A DNA stretch of 64,000 nucleotides from Solea solea. Its lineage: Eukaryota; Chordata; Actinopteri; Pleuronectiformes; Soleidae. The stretch spans positions 9,671,001-9,735,000 of the forward strand of contig NC_081150.1 in assembly GCF_958295425.1 (NCBI RefSeq), given 5' to 3'. The notes under the pieces were generated by a model. The model searched no databases. It was not told where the DNA came from and was given only the letters and a program-made list of their open reading frames with translations. The position numbers and the translations under genes were made by a program. Below are positions 37,871-50,900 of this stretch, one piece after another (position 1 is the first letter of the stretch; the number at the start of each line of letters is the position of its first letter).

Positions 37871-38938
37871 ATGTCGGCCGCCAGCACCGAGACTAGTGCC
37901 CCTCTGTCCACAGCCGGCAGCCGCGTCTTCTTCCAAGGTGCGCCCGGGGTGGGCTGCGTGGGCTCCGGCCCCATCACCACCGCGGACGACCCGGTCCAGA
38001 AGAGGCAGGGCAAGGTGACGGTCAAGTATGACAGGAAAGAGCTGCGGAAAAGACTCGTCCTGGAGGAGTGGATCATCGAGCAGCTCAGCGAGTTGTACGA
38101 CTGCGAGGTGAGTGGAACTGTCACAGACACATTTAAGACCTTGGAGACAGGTGGGGGAAAAAAACTGGTGCTGATTCCTTTGTTTTCTGCCAGTACCTGA
38201 ATCAGGACTGCAGCGTGGCTTTAATGGACCACAGCCTCCTCCGCTGCAATAACATGTGTTCTTTGGTTTATTGGCGTGTCTTTGTCCTGCATGTGCAGCA
38301 CCGACTGTCTGTTTGCTGCTTTGCTGAATGTAGCAGAGGAGTCTGAAGCGACACAAAGCAGTCTGGTCGCTCTTTGGACTCAGATGCACTGTGTCCTCTC
38401 CTGCCTTGAAGGCAGAGAGAGACAGAGAGAGACACAGAGAGAGAGACACACAGAGAGAGAGAGAGAGAGAGAGATGGTGAAGATGAATGGCTGGTTCAAT
38501 GAGGTCGAGAGAAACCGCATGTTTGCGCGCTTTTACGCACCAACCTTTTACGTAAAATACAAGACTGAGCTCGGGAGAAACCGCATGTCTGCGCGCTTTT
38601 ACGCACCAACACTACGAAACATACAGGACTGAGGCCGAGAGAAACCGCGTGTCTGCGCGCTTTTACGCGTTTTTACGCACCGACATTGTACGAAAAATAC
38701 GGGATGTGAAAACATTTAACCTTATTAATTTAAATACTGCGTCATTGTCCTCGCCACTAAAAGGTTTATTAAACCTTTAGCGCATGACAGTATTGGAATT
38801 GGCTAATCGTTTCTTTGGCGGATTTATGACCTTATTAAAGGAGGATCTGTCGCCAGACAATATTGACAGCCTAATTATTTTTACGCTCTCACGTTCACAG
38901 ATCGTATTCTTTAACATTTACAGAAGGGGAGAAAGAGG

Positions 38939-38974
<36 letters not shown>

Positions 38975-41900
38975 ATAGGCAGCATGCATAGGCAATATGC
39001 TGCCAGAGCCAAGTGGGGGGAGGTGTTGGACTGGAGGACAGAGAGGAAAGAAGGGCAGTGGGTTAAGGATGTGCTGATGCTGTGTGACTCTCTGCACCAG
39101 CCAATCATCTCCTCTGGCTCTGACCCGCTTCCTTGCAGCAGAGGGTCTGCACAAACACTCACATATGTGCACTTACACACACACATACATTACTACAGTG
39201 TATGTATGCATCCACATGTGCATAAACCCATCAGACTATGCTGAGTTGACGGTTATGCTTGCAGGGATATTCATGTGAATGTACACTGGAGAGAGTCTCA
39301 GCCTCAACATACACACTAGTGTTCATGTGGTTATTTATTTATGTGAGATACTGCATTTCTAAACCACTGCAGTGAGCGTGTGTGTATGCAGAGGGGAATC
39401 ACCTGCACAAATCACAGCAGGACACTGCATGTCAACATTGATTGGAGGGCACATTAGTGTCTCAGTAGTTTGTCTCTTTAAAGCTTTAAACGCACATTTC
39501 CATAAACACACTTTTCAAACCAAGCCTACTGGAACACCATCACCAGGCGTTTAACCCTCAGCTGTTGTTTTTGCATCGTCCTTTCTTTCTCCCTCCTCCT
39601 TACTTTATGGTCCTGCGGCTGTGGCTCTCACTCAAGTTGAAAAGAGCTGTATAGCCTGTCTGAGAGTATGAGAGTGGACTGGTTTACATTTCAAAGCTGA
39701 CTGGGCTCTTGGCCGTATATTGGTCTGTTGTCAGCAGGTGTGCTTGATCTACAAGTCGACCCCCCCCCACACACACACACGGTTTGGACTGTTCTGTTTG
39801 ATGTTTCAAAGAGAGCTCTGGAGTGCACCAGCCCAATGTTGATTTCAGACGGTCACATCCCCAACCGTGCAACATTAGCTTTTCTCTCTCAGTGGATGAA
39901 TGGTTTGATACAGCCGGAGGTGATTTTACCGAATTAAATTAACATTGATATTTAATAACTAAAATCACAAGATTCTTACCGCGCGGTGGTTTCAAGATTC
40001 ACAAAAATCAATCTCTTGATGTCACTTTAGTAACATTTCTGATCGGCGGACTCCCCTGTAGTGATGGGAATTCTGGCGTACATACTTCGGTATTGATATT
40101 CCCAGCAGCCAGATGCCTCCTCATGTCGTGTCTTTTACACGACATATTGGATAATATTACATGTAAAAACCCTTTCCTCTGTGGTGTTGTTATCAGTCTC
40201 AGGGATGATCTGATATCCTGCTGGATGCTGAAAGTGGCACAGCGCTGTTTGACAGTAGGAAGACAGGATGGTAATGAAACAAGTACATTGTTAGTTTGAA
40301 ACCTCGCTGCTGTGGTGGATTGTTGAAGATTTTCTTTTATCTGTGCAATGCCTCCATCATGATGTTTGGTCACGTGATGCGGAAATCACAGCCACTTCAT
40401 GTCCACTAACACCTCTATGTTTAGACTGTGTCATATCTGCCAAACAGCAGCTGAATATCATCAACCCGAAAAAGCAAGCATGGCCTTAAACACACATCCA
40501 TTCACATCCATAGACACATACATGAACACACACACACACACACACTATAGGCCTGAGGGCAGTGCACGCTGTCTCAGTGAGTGGGGCTCCATCAAAGCGG
40601 AGGCATCGGAAAGTAGGGCATACCGTGTCTCTCTCCCCTTATTCTGCATTTCCACCCCAACAGCACACAGAAAGCCGTGGAGTTAGTGAGGCGACATCAG
40701 ATTTACCACTCCATCCATCGCTGCCACTCTAGTTCTCTCTCTGATACACACACACACACACACCCACAGCAGCCTACATCGATTGCGTTGTGCTGCGCTC
40801 TCAGACAGACAGACTTATCAACGCGCTGACACATTCTGCCTTTTAATCAGCTGGACTTGACCTCAGCTTTAAAAGCAGTCGTTTACAGTCTGATCCAGAC
40901 TCTCACACTGGGAGAGGGAGAGTGGTTTTTAGTCGCTTTTCAGTCCCAGAACTCCCACAAAGCAGTGAGAAGTGAGGGACGTGCTTCAGCTAAGTGACAG
41001 ACTAAAGGTACATTTACATGCCAATATTCCCACGCTAGCTTTTAGAAGTAAAGTGAAAAATGGAGGAGATAAAGTAAAGCCAAGAAGAAGAGACAATAAG
41101 ATCAGATTTTTCCTATTCTTTACTTGTCTAAGAGCTGTGCTGGGAGCACTTGGGTGCTTGGTAATCACTCTTCTTCCCCCTTTATCTCGCTCTCTCTTTC
41201 TCTTCCTGAGCCGAATCCCTCTCGCTGTGTTCTTAAAAGCAAAATGAACAAGAGACATTTCCCAGGAGAGCAGAGGGGCATCCATCTCTGACACACCTCA
41301 CCTTCTGCTATCCTATAGCTGAGAGAGAGACAGAGAGGTTGCTCCGAGTTTCTGAGTTAGAAATCCAAGTTCCGTCTACAAATGAAACGCACCATCAATC
41401 TCATTTGCCCCTCCCACTTAGCCCTACCTCTCATATGTGTGCTTAGGCTGTCCCAGTACGTGTGGAAGTAAAGACGTAGGATGAAGTGTAAGTGGCCCTT
41501 TAAAGACACATTTAACGGAGGGCTAAGAAGATATTTCCCAGAATGAAACAAATTCATGGAAACTAATGTTACATAACTGAAAGAAGCAGAAGGAAAATGG
41601 ACTGAGGGCGATCTGGTCCTGCTACTGTTGGACTAGTAAAGTTAAATGTTTGCTCTGTGTCAGGCCGTGTTATTGAAGCATCTCGTAATGTTCTCTGGTA
41701 TCAGGTTTTCTCATGAAACAGATACAGAGACTGGCTTCAAAGACAGGCAAGCACAACACAGTCAGCGTGCGTAGCTGGAGCAAACGGAAGTGGTGATCAT
41801 CACGACCATCTTCTCGTGCATAATCCTCCTTGAGTTGATCACATGTTATGATATTAATCCGAGTTTGCGGATTGGTAGACCTCGGCATGCTACCAACTAC

Positions 41901-44900
41901 ACACTTGGTTCAATAAATCGATCCCCCCCCCACAAGTGCATGTACACAGGGACAAGAGCAGTGGTTCAAGTGGACGCCACAATCCTGCTACAACCATAGT
42001 TCAAGATAGTGAGTGTGTGTGTTGTGGACAAAGGGTGCTGAATTCTCCTAAGTAGGAAACAAAAATGGGCATCTTCATCTCTTTTTTCTTTCCTATATCT
42101 CCCCCACCCCCCATTCTCACTCTCTCTCTCTCTCTCTCTCTCTCTAGCTCTCCTGCGCCCTTGTCAATAACCTCTCCCCTTGCTCGCCTTTCATGTTTCT
42201 TCTTGCTGGGAAAGACAATGGAGATGTATCATGTGAACCTCATTGGGTAGCAGAGGACGAGCAAACAGTGCAATTCAAGCCAAGTCATTAGCAAACGTTC
42301 AATAGGTTTAGAAATAGCATGCACAGTGACACGCACAAGGCAGATGCCTAATGTTACCATTGAGGTTACTGGATATACTGTACAGTTATGTGCATATACT
42401 GCAGACACACAGGTGAAAGCAGCCGATGCTTAATGATGTGCTAATGTTGCAGGTAAATGGGAGTTGTCATGTGCATCTATCACCGCTGACAGTTGATGGA
42501 TGTGATCAGTCGAACAAATCTCACATTGATTGATGCCAGGAAGTAGGGTAAGCTTGATTACGCCATCCATTTTAAGATGCACTCTGAAATAGATAAATAA
42601 AAAAAAGGATTCAGAATGACGACCATTATCTAGGCATTGGAATATTTCAACCCTGCTGTGTTTACGGAGCTGGTGGCGACGGAGGTCATTGCAGTTTGTT
42701 GCGTGTGCTTTGGAAGGCATTTTATCTAACCCGCCATTTAAATTGCGGCGACAGAAATAGTGACTTGCTTCGACGTCCGGGCACGTGTTGACACATTTCA
42801 TGTCGCACCTGCAGACACATGCGCGTGCTGCTAAACAAATCCGAGGTGTTGACAAGACAGCCTCTTAGTGAGCGGATACCCAGCAGCTGCTGAAACAGAC
42901 ATCTATAAAGAAACAAACAGTGGAAAGGTGTCGCATGTCTCTCTTTTAAATAAACAAAACCAAGGACACAAAGTTGCAATGTTGTTCATTCCCCCTGTTT
43001 GTCGTCTCCTTCAGTATTGCCGTCATTCGCTGCTCTTTTCCTCCTCTCCCTTGTCTCAGCTTCAGCCTCTTCAAGACACCCACTCTCCTGCTCCTTATCC
43101 TCCGCCGCCGCTCTCATTGTAATTTCCCCTCCAGCATCAGACGTCGTTTGTCTGTTGTTGACGGTGCTAATCAAACGTGACGAGTGGCTATTTGGGCTGT
43201 GAGACATTAACCAAACGTGTCCATCAGTCAATATCAATTATTATCATAAGGGTCAAACGGTTCACTGTGCTTGTTATTATGTCGATATATACACATTGAA
43301 TTCCTGCTATTTTTGCTAAGGAGGAAAAGTATTTTGTGGTGATTTTTTGTTATGGTTTTATCAACTACTGAAAAAAAATGACATATTATAAAAATGCCAT
43401 ATATTTCCCGGTCCATCCAAAAACACGATAGTACCGGAGTAACCAGGAGTGAGGTGAATCATAACTGTAAAAGACCATAATCGCAAGACCACATTTGGAC
43501 AATCCACATTCTCCATTGCCAACCAAAATCAAATTAATATCAGACATAAAACTGTTTACAACGAAGGTTAAGTGCTGGCTAAAAGAAAAACAGACCTATA
43601 AGTGTAGATATTAGCAAGTTGTATCATACTTTATTGTAGTGATTTATGTTTATTTAAGTGTTATTGTGTGTACTGTAGTTTAGCTTGTTGTTATGTGTAT
43701 GCATTTATATTTTAATGTGTTATGTAATTTTAGCCTGTAACTCTGTGTTTGAGTGTAGTTTTAACGTGTTTGATCATGTATATGTTATTATACTGCTCAT
43801 GTAAAAGCCCAACTAGGGACAAGAGTTGCATTATTTGTAATGGAACTATGTTAACTGTATTGTCTCTGTTCTATTCTATTCTGTTCTATTCTATTCTATC
43901 ATATTATATCATATTCTATTCTATATCAGTCAGCCCTAATTCTAATATATCCATTACATTTCTACATGGATAATGTGACAGACAATTGATCAACATTTTC
44001 TGAAATGAAATGAACACTTTCCGCTTTTATCTCTCGCTTCTTGACTCTTCCTGTCTTCTCTTAGACCTTTGTGGTTTCCCACTCTATTAACCCTGCATGC
44101 TGTGTTTATGGGCTTAGCTGGACTGGTGTAATGCTTGTCATAGTGGTTGTAGATATTACTGCCAACCCTGGGGAGGCTTATGGGTCTGCCTGCTGCCAAT
44201 TGGATAAAGCAAAAGCAAAAAAAAAACATGATATAATGGTATTATGTACTGTAGTTCCCTTTTTGTACTTTATTTCATGTGGAATGTCAGCTACAAAGTT
44301 CAAAGATTGATAGAAAGAAAACAGTCCAAGAACCAGCTGCACAGTGTGTAACCACAGCTGCAGAAGCCACCGAGCCTGTGAAAGAGGAGATGTTGACGTT
44401 TCACACTCGCACACTGATTTTCTTGTCTTCCTATGACATCTCTCCCCATCCTGAGAGGAACCAGTTAATCACTGGTTTCACTGTCACAGTCCATAAACTG
44501 GCTGTGCACAAAACACTGACTCACTCTCTGTGGCTGGTCACTGTGAAAAGATGTAAAAACACAGTCTGCATTCACACGTGTCTGAGAGAAAGAGAGAGAG
44601 AGAGAGAGAGAGGAGATGAGAGAAAGACGGACAGAGAGAGAGAGAGAGAGAGAGGTAAAATGATTGTTTTGACTTTCAAAGAGAGGGGTGTGTTCAGGTC
44701 AGGGTGTGTTGTTTAATAGTGAGCAACCTCTTTGCTTGCGTTGAGTGACTCTGCACATTGTGGAATTGATCTATTAATGTCTTGAACCAGTTGTCATGTT
44801 TGCCGAGTGACTGAGAGACCAGATTGGCTCGAGCTGTGGCTTGGCAGAGGGCGAAGGTCAACATGGTCGCCAGCTATCAATACATCAGCCTGAGGCGGAC

Positions 44901-47900
44901 ACTGTCTGGTAAATAAACAGTGAGAATCTGTTTATCCAAAGACGAATGAGACAATTTCAACTTATCTGTATAGTGGCATCCATATTCTTGTATTCCACTG
45001 TACAATATACAATATACCACGATACAATAAACCGCAGTGCAACCACACTGCGTAGCTCCAGGTTTCAGGTCAGTGCCACAAAGCAGAAACATAAGATGCA
45101 AAGATTTGCCATTTTTATATTATGAACTGGGTCGTGATGGTTTGATAGCATTTTTAAAACTGCTCTAGAATGCAGCTGAATCAGCGTGGGAACGACCTTG
45201 CTGCCGCAGCTAACTGTAGAGAAGCCACTGCATCAGTGTTGTATGGTTTCAGCAAACTGCATTGCTGGAGGGCCAATGGGGAGGAGCTGGGAGATGAAGG
45301 AGGTCGGGGTAAAGAGCTCATGAAACACATTTATTTAAAGAAAAAAAAAACATTCTTTGCCCTCTTGGTCGTTGTAATCCTTTGAGCCTCCCATCGTTTG
45401 GGTTGTCTTGTCCCATCCCCATCATTATTTGTCATGTGTCACTTTCACACCCTCACCCGACTCCTAAGAGGAATTCATCCAACCTTGAGCTCCTCTGTGC
45501 TTTGATGGGACACAGCATTGGTGGTGCAGAGAGAGAGAGAGGTAGAAAGTTGAGCTGTGAGGATGTGCTGCTTTTGCACAATCCTCCTCTTCCTTCCTCT
45601 CTGCCTCATCATCACAGTGACACACGTACCAGTGCGCTCCCCATCTCCCTTTATCTCTATGTTCTCCTCTTACGTCGTCCAATTGCGGCTCTCTTTGTTT
45701 CTTTTCACTCCCACTTCCTCTTACCTTCCCCATTTATCTCATATCTCCTTTGATATCCCATTCTTTGACTGAGTAAATCTTTCCCACTTTTTGTTTACAG
45801 TAGCTTCCTTTCTTTCAAAATTCCCCCCTCACATTATCTCTGTTATGGGTGGGATCCGTCAATGTCAGCTACATTTCTGTCCGTACGCTGAGATACAGTC
45901 CGCTCGACTCAACGTTCCTGCTCGCGTGAATTAAACGCGTGCATGCGCAGAATGACCGGAGAGAAAATGACATCTGACTGACAGCAGTATCATTGGCTAC
46001 ACCTTGACACTTGACGGCTGCCATGATCCTCCTGACAAAACCATTTATCTACAGTAGCTCACACACACACACACAGCTACAGAATCAGGGGGGTGGCGCA
46101 TGGCCTAGTGGAAAGGGAACTTGGCTTTTAACTGGAGGGTTGCAGTTCGAATCCCGACAGGTTAAGGGCTAGTACAATTGTGGCTGTTTGTCCGAATAGA
46201 CTGCGGGCGTTGAAGAAACACTGGTTGCAAGGCAGTGATGCTTTTCTGTCTCCTAATCAGCTGACTATCATGGGTCAAGCTCCACCCATACCGGTACCGT
46301 ACCATTACTCTGGTACCCTAAGGGAAGGTTGAGGCCGGTTATCTTGGTACTATTCCTAATGGAAATGCTTATACAGTAACAAACCTTTCTACTTGGGTGG
46401 AAACATGCCATAAGATACCTCCGAGCAAGGAACCCAATCCCCATTGCTCCCCAATGATTGAATGTACGCCAGCATACTCCAGTATACTTCAGTATAAATG
46501 TGAAGGTTGCATGAGGAAGAGCATGTGGCATAAAAATCTCCTCCAAATCATGTATGTGGATGGATTGCTGAAAAAGCAGGTGATTTGCTGTGGCGCCCTC
46601 TAGAGAAGAAGAACAAAACGGTAGAATCACACTGAAATAATAGTATAATTTCTTACAGTATAACCAGTGTAATTCCAAGTTCCAAGTGGTTCCAAGTGGT
46701 GGACATGTAGAACTTTATGCTACAAAAGAAAGCGGTTGCTGATCTAAGAGTCTTGTTATAACTGGTATTTCTGGTCATATAGAGTATAAATAGTAATAAT
46801 AAATCACCGAGCCAAGTGAAACCGTTGCCTGTCACGAGGGGATTGCCTCTTTGTTTCAGTTGAGTGTTTGAGTACAGTTTGTGGTGAGTCACAGGGTCAG
46901 GGCTGTTTTTACATTCGCTTTCATTCACCTCGTCCGATGAACCAGACTGAAAACGCTGCCGGCTCCTCAACTGTCGGTGAAAACAAGTCTAACACACACA
47001 CACACACACACACACTTTCTCTGCACACAACAGACACACTGGATGACTCTCTTTTTGCTTGTAGACATGGTCTAAAAACAAAGTCACTTTCATTGCAACA
47101 AACACACAGCTCCTTGTTATCTCTCGTGCACACATTATCCTCTACACATAACACACACACACACACACACACTATCTCTTTTCCTGTTTTCATCACTATG
47201 TCTTTCTTCTGCGTATAAACACACACACACACACATTTGCCTTTCAACTGCAGCTTCTAGGCTTCAAACACACAAACACTCATTGCTTCCCACTCTCACA
47301 CTACATCCACGTAAACTAAACACTAATTTTGATAGATTTCAACTTCCATTAGCATACAAATACAACAATATTTTATTATTTTATACTTTCTGCATTTGAG
47401 TAGCGTCTTTATTTCACCGTAGACTAATGTGCCACTACATCCGCCTTGAAAAAAGTATTGTTTATCCTAAAGGTACCATTTTTAAGAAAATATAATGTTA
47501 TTGCACTATAAATTCACCAAAACACAGGTGACATTTAAAAGTAGTTAGCAGTTTCTTTATATCTGTCTGGATTACACAGTTTTTTTCTGTATGCTGCCTC
47601 TGTAACGTTAAAACAACTATGTTTTTAGGATGTGGTATGTGTATGATTTGTATCTGTAACTGTCTAAAGAGACCGGTTTCAGGGTAAGGTAGTTAAAATG
47701 TGATAAATATGACATTTAAGAGGGGTAAATATTGATAAACATGTGTGTTAGTGTTAAGTTAAGATGGATTGCATTATGTTTGGTTTTGTTTTTTCTCAAC
47801 ATACACATTTAATGTTTCAACCAATGTCAAAAAAGTTAAATAGCATGTAAAATTCATTGTGTGTTATACTCATCATTTCCTTCCCTTAACCCTTTTTTTT

Positions 47901-50900
47901 TCTCATTTCTCTTTTCATCTCTTCACCCATTTATCCCTCTTTTCTTTGGTTTCCCCTGTGATGTTTCTCATTTGCATATATGCAAATGTCAGTCCTCAGG
48001 ACGCACACACACACACACACTACTAATACTAATAGTTGACAGGCTCTGATTTGTCCTGTCACGTTCCCCCTCTTCTCTCAACCTTTTGGTTTGTGATTCC
48101 TTAATGCGCTGTGATTTCAGAGCAGAGACCCCTTCACTAAGACACAGAACAAGTGGTGGAAGGGGACGCTAGACTTGTCTGCAGAGACACCGAGACGCTT
48201 TAAATGCCAGTCGTGTAAATGCCACTTAAAAAGGCTCAGGAATGTGATGTGTGCGTGTGTGTGAGTGATTAAATGCAGAAGAGATGATGCAGGTTTCACT
48301 GATGTCAAAGTTGAAAAAGGTTTGGTCTCATGATTGGACTTTTTACGCTTTATTTTTATTCTCATTGTTAATGATTTGCATGAGAAACTTTATTTACACT
48401 CGGTATAGTTCTGTAGTCTCTTCACTAAACGTGTAATACAGCATCTTTTTTGGGGTTGGTATAGCCCATATGGGTAATGACCATTTAATGTTCCAGTATT
48501 AGATACCATACAGTTTAAATGTATATGAAATAATTGCAAAAGCACATGAACAGCTTTTGCTGTTTAGCTGAATTCATGTGTTTCTTTCTCAACACTGTTG
48601 AGTAATTCTAAAGTCGATTGGTCGTCACTCTCACTGATGCTCGTGTTTGTGTGTCTACGCAAACCATACTGGGCACAATTCGATTCTTATCTTCTCTTTT
48701 AAAAAATGGGGAAAAACAGAAGTCGTGATCTTTTTTCCTTGGATATCTTGAGATTTATTGTAAGTTTCAAATGAATTTGGGAAAGGCAGCTTTACAGTCT
48801 AATCTTAGACGAGGAGAGGAATGAGTTTCAAACTTTGGCGTGTTCGTCATGTGCAAGTTTTAATGTTATTAATTGTTAGAATTTTACTTGATCTTAGTGG
48901 GACTAAACTGGTTAAATAAAGGCTTATAAATAAATGAATGAATAATTAAATAAATAAACATTTCACACATTCTCTCAATGCTGTGATCAGTGAGTTTGTT
49001 CTTTGGCAAATAGAAACATTTTTGGGAGGGAAAAATCACTATAAAGTTGTAGAAAATTGCTTGCAAATGAACACTGGCTGCAGTACTCCTGTTAATAAAA
49101 CAACAGACGTCAATTACAGGCCTGAAGCAATCTGTGGTTTGCTGCATTAAAGTGTGATACAGGGATACCACCCACTTCCCCCGACTTTCACACCATATGT
49201 TGGCGTTGGACTTAAATTTTGACGCACACTATCATCCAACGTGCAGGTTTGCGAGTTGAACTTGAGCAGTATGGTGTAGTTAAGCTGTTGGTCACCACTC
49301 GTTCACAGAAGCTGCACTTGCACGGGAATGCTATGGCTTCACTTCCTAGAAAAGAAGAGTATGGAAGATCCGCAGTAGCTGGGAGGGAAGGCTTGATCCT
49401 CCCTGCATGCCTCTTCTGCACACGCCTGTGGTGGAATAGAAGGAACCAAGGAAGCACAGGACCTTTGAAGTGGTTTTGAGCTGAAAACAGCCTCGAACCA
49501 CTGAGCCACTAAGTGGCCCTGCCCTGGCGCAATGACATTTCCATATGATGCCTGCATCTAATAGGCAAATATATGTTTGGGCACTTTGGGAGCTTTGAGT
49601 GCAGCGATTTGAGAACGGCGTTTTTAATACAGACTTGTGCTGAGATGTGTAATTGGATTTGGAAGGGGGTTGGTGTCACATTAAAGAAAAAAAAAAAAGG
49701 ATTATTATAATATGTGCCAATGTTTAATAAACCTATTGTCACCAAAAGAAAGTGCTCTTGCCGTCTTTGTGTGCCTCTGTTTTAGCAACTCACTAACCAA
49801 GAGCATCTTTATGTTCCAGGAGGAGGAGATGCCAGAGGTGGAGATAGACATAGACGACCTGTTGGAGGTCACCAGTGATGACGAGAGAGCCAGCAAATTA
49901 CAGGTACTGTACACCCCTGTGACTGTGTCTGTCTTCATACCTCATACTTCATGTCTTTTATTTGGAGGAGCCACTACAATATAGAAGTGTTAATGTATTT
50001 ATTGGTGAGAGGAAGGAGTTATAGTTTAATTCACCAAGCCGTAATGTTTGCTGTTCATAGACTGTATGTGAAAATGGACGGACCACAAACTCCTGCTCCT
50101 GAAATTTGCAATTTCTGTATCGGTTTTTGACGTTCACAGGTGACTATGTCCATTTGTATCTACAGTCTATCGTGCCACTAAGAAGAGGACGATATGATTG
50201 AGTGAAGCCTCCCCTGTAGTTTTACATTTATTTCCAGAATATTAACTTCCAGCAAACAGTTGTTACAATAAAAGGTTACAATAAACGGTTATAAAAGTGT
50301 GCTCAGACAAAACATGAAGCAGTACATTTTGTGTTTATTGGCACCAACATCTAACGACTAAAAACTGCACAGATGTCAATCAACTCCTGTCTTCTAATCG
50401 ACTTTGCACATGCGGTATCTGGATTGTGCTTCTTGTTTTGCCTCAACACACCTTAAGAGCAGCAGGTTTTCCAGACATGCATGGTGAGTCAGTGAAAGAA
50501 CTGGTAGCACTGGTATCAAATTCTGTAACGCTTGTTGTTTTGATTCCATTACCAAAGTCTGGCACAAATCAGGAGTCAGACAAGTTAAACATTGACTTTC
50601 CTTGTGCTGTACTGGACAATAACGTGGAACATTTATTTGCCATTCAAAGTGGCTTTCCAATTGTAATTGAAAGCTGTTGGTAAAAATGTAAAAATGGCGA
50701 TTTTTACATAAACTACTAACAAAAAAGAAAGTCCTGCTGCTGCAGTGACAAGCGTGAACATGTCTAATCCCCTCAACAACAACTTTCTGTTTCTCCTCTT
50801 TGCACAGGAATCGTTAATAGACTGCTACAAACCAACAGAGGTTAGTATGTTTCATGTCTGTCATCCATACTTTCAGTATCAATGACCTAAACATTATTGA

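Larger units (their letters stand above)
38108..49819 (+). other. ppp1r14c: ppp1r14c intron 1 (11.7 kb)
   Basis: No nested gene is recognised. It contains a CpG-rich minisatellite at 38506-38705, several GA and GT microsatellites, a TTCTA-type tract near 43868-43922 and a tRNA-SINE at about 46085-46610. The short open frames in it have no splice context or familiar protein signature. Confidence 0.7.

Noticed and set aside
42986..43237. 83-codon minus-strand frame in ppp1r14c intron 1 (MILTDGHVWLMS...)
   Set aside because: No splice context, no family resemblance, and three other overlapping frames are equally open on the plus strand.
45382..45772. Plus-strand frames of 71-123 codons, Pro/Ser/Leu-rich
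   Set aside because: They translate a C/T-rich tract; composition explains the lack of stops.
46094..46165. tRNA gene
   Set aside because: A and B boxes are present, but the sequence lacks a convincing cloverleaf and continues into a SINE body, so it is a SINE head.
49219..49557. Possible SINE or gene on the minus strand (GGCTCAGTGGTTCGAGGC near 49495-49515)
   Set aside because: A-box and B-box-like words lie too close together for a tRNA head and no SINE body is recognised.
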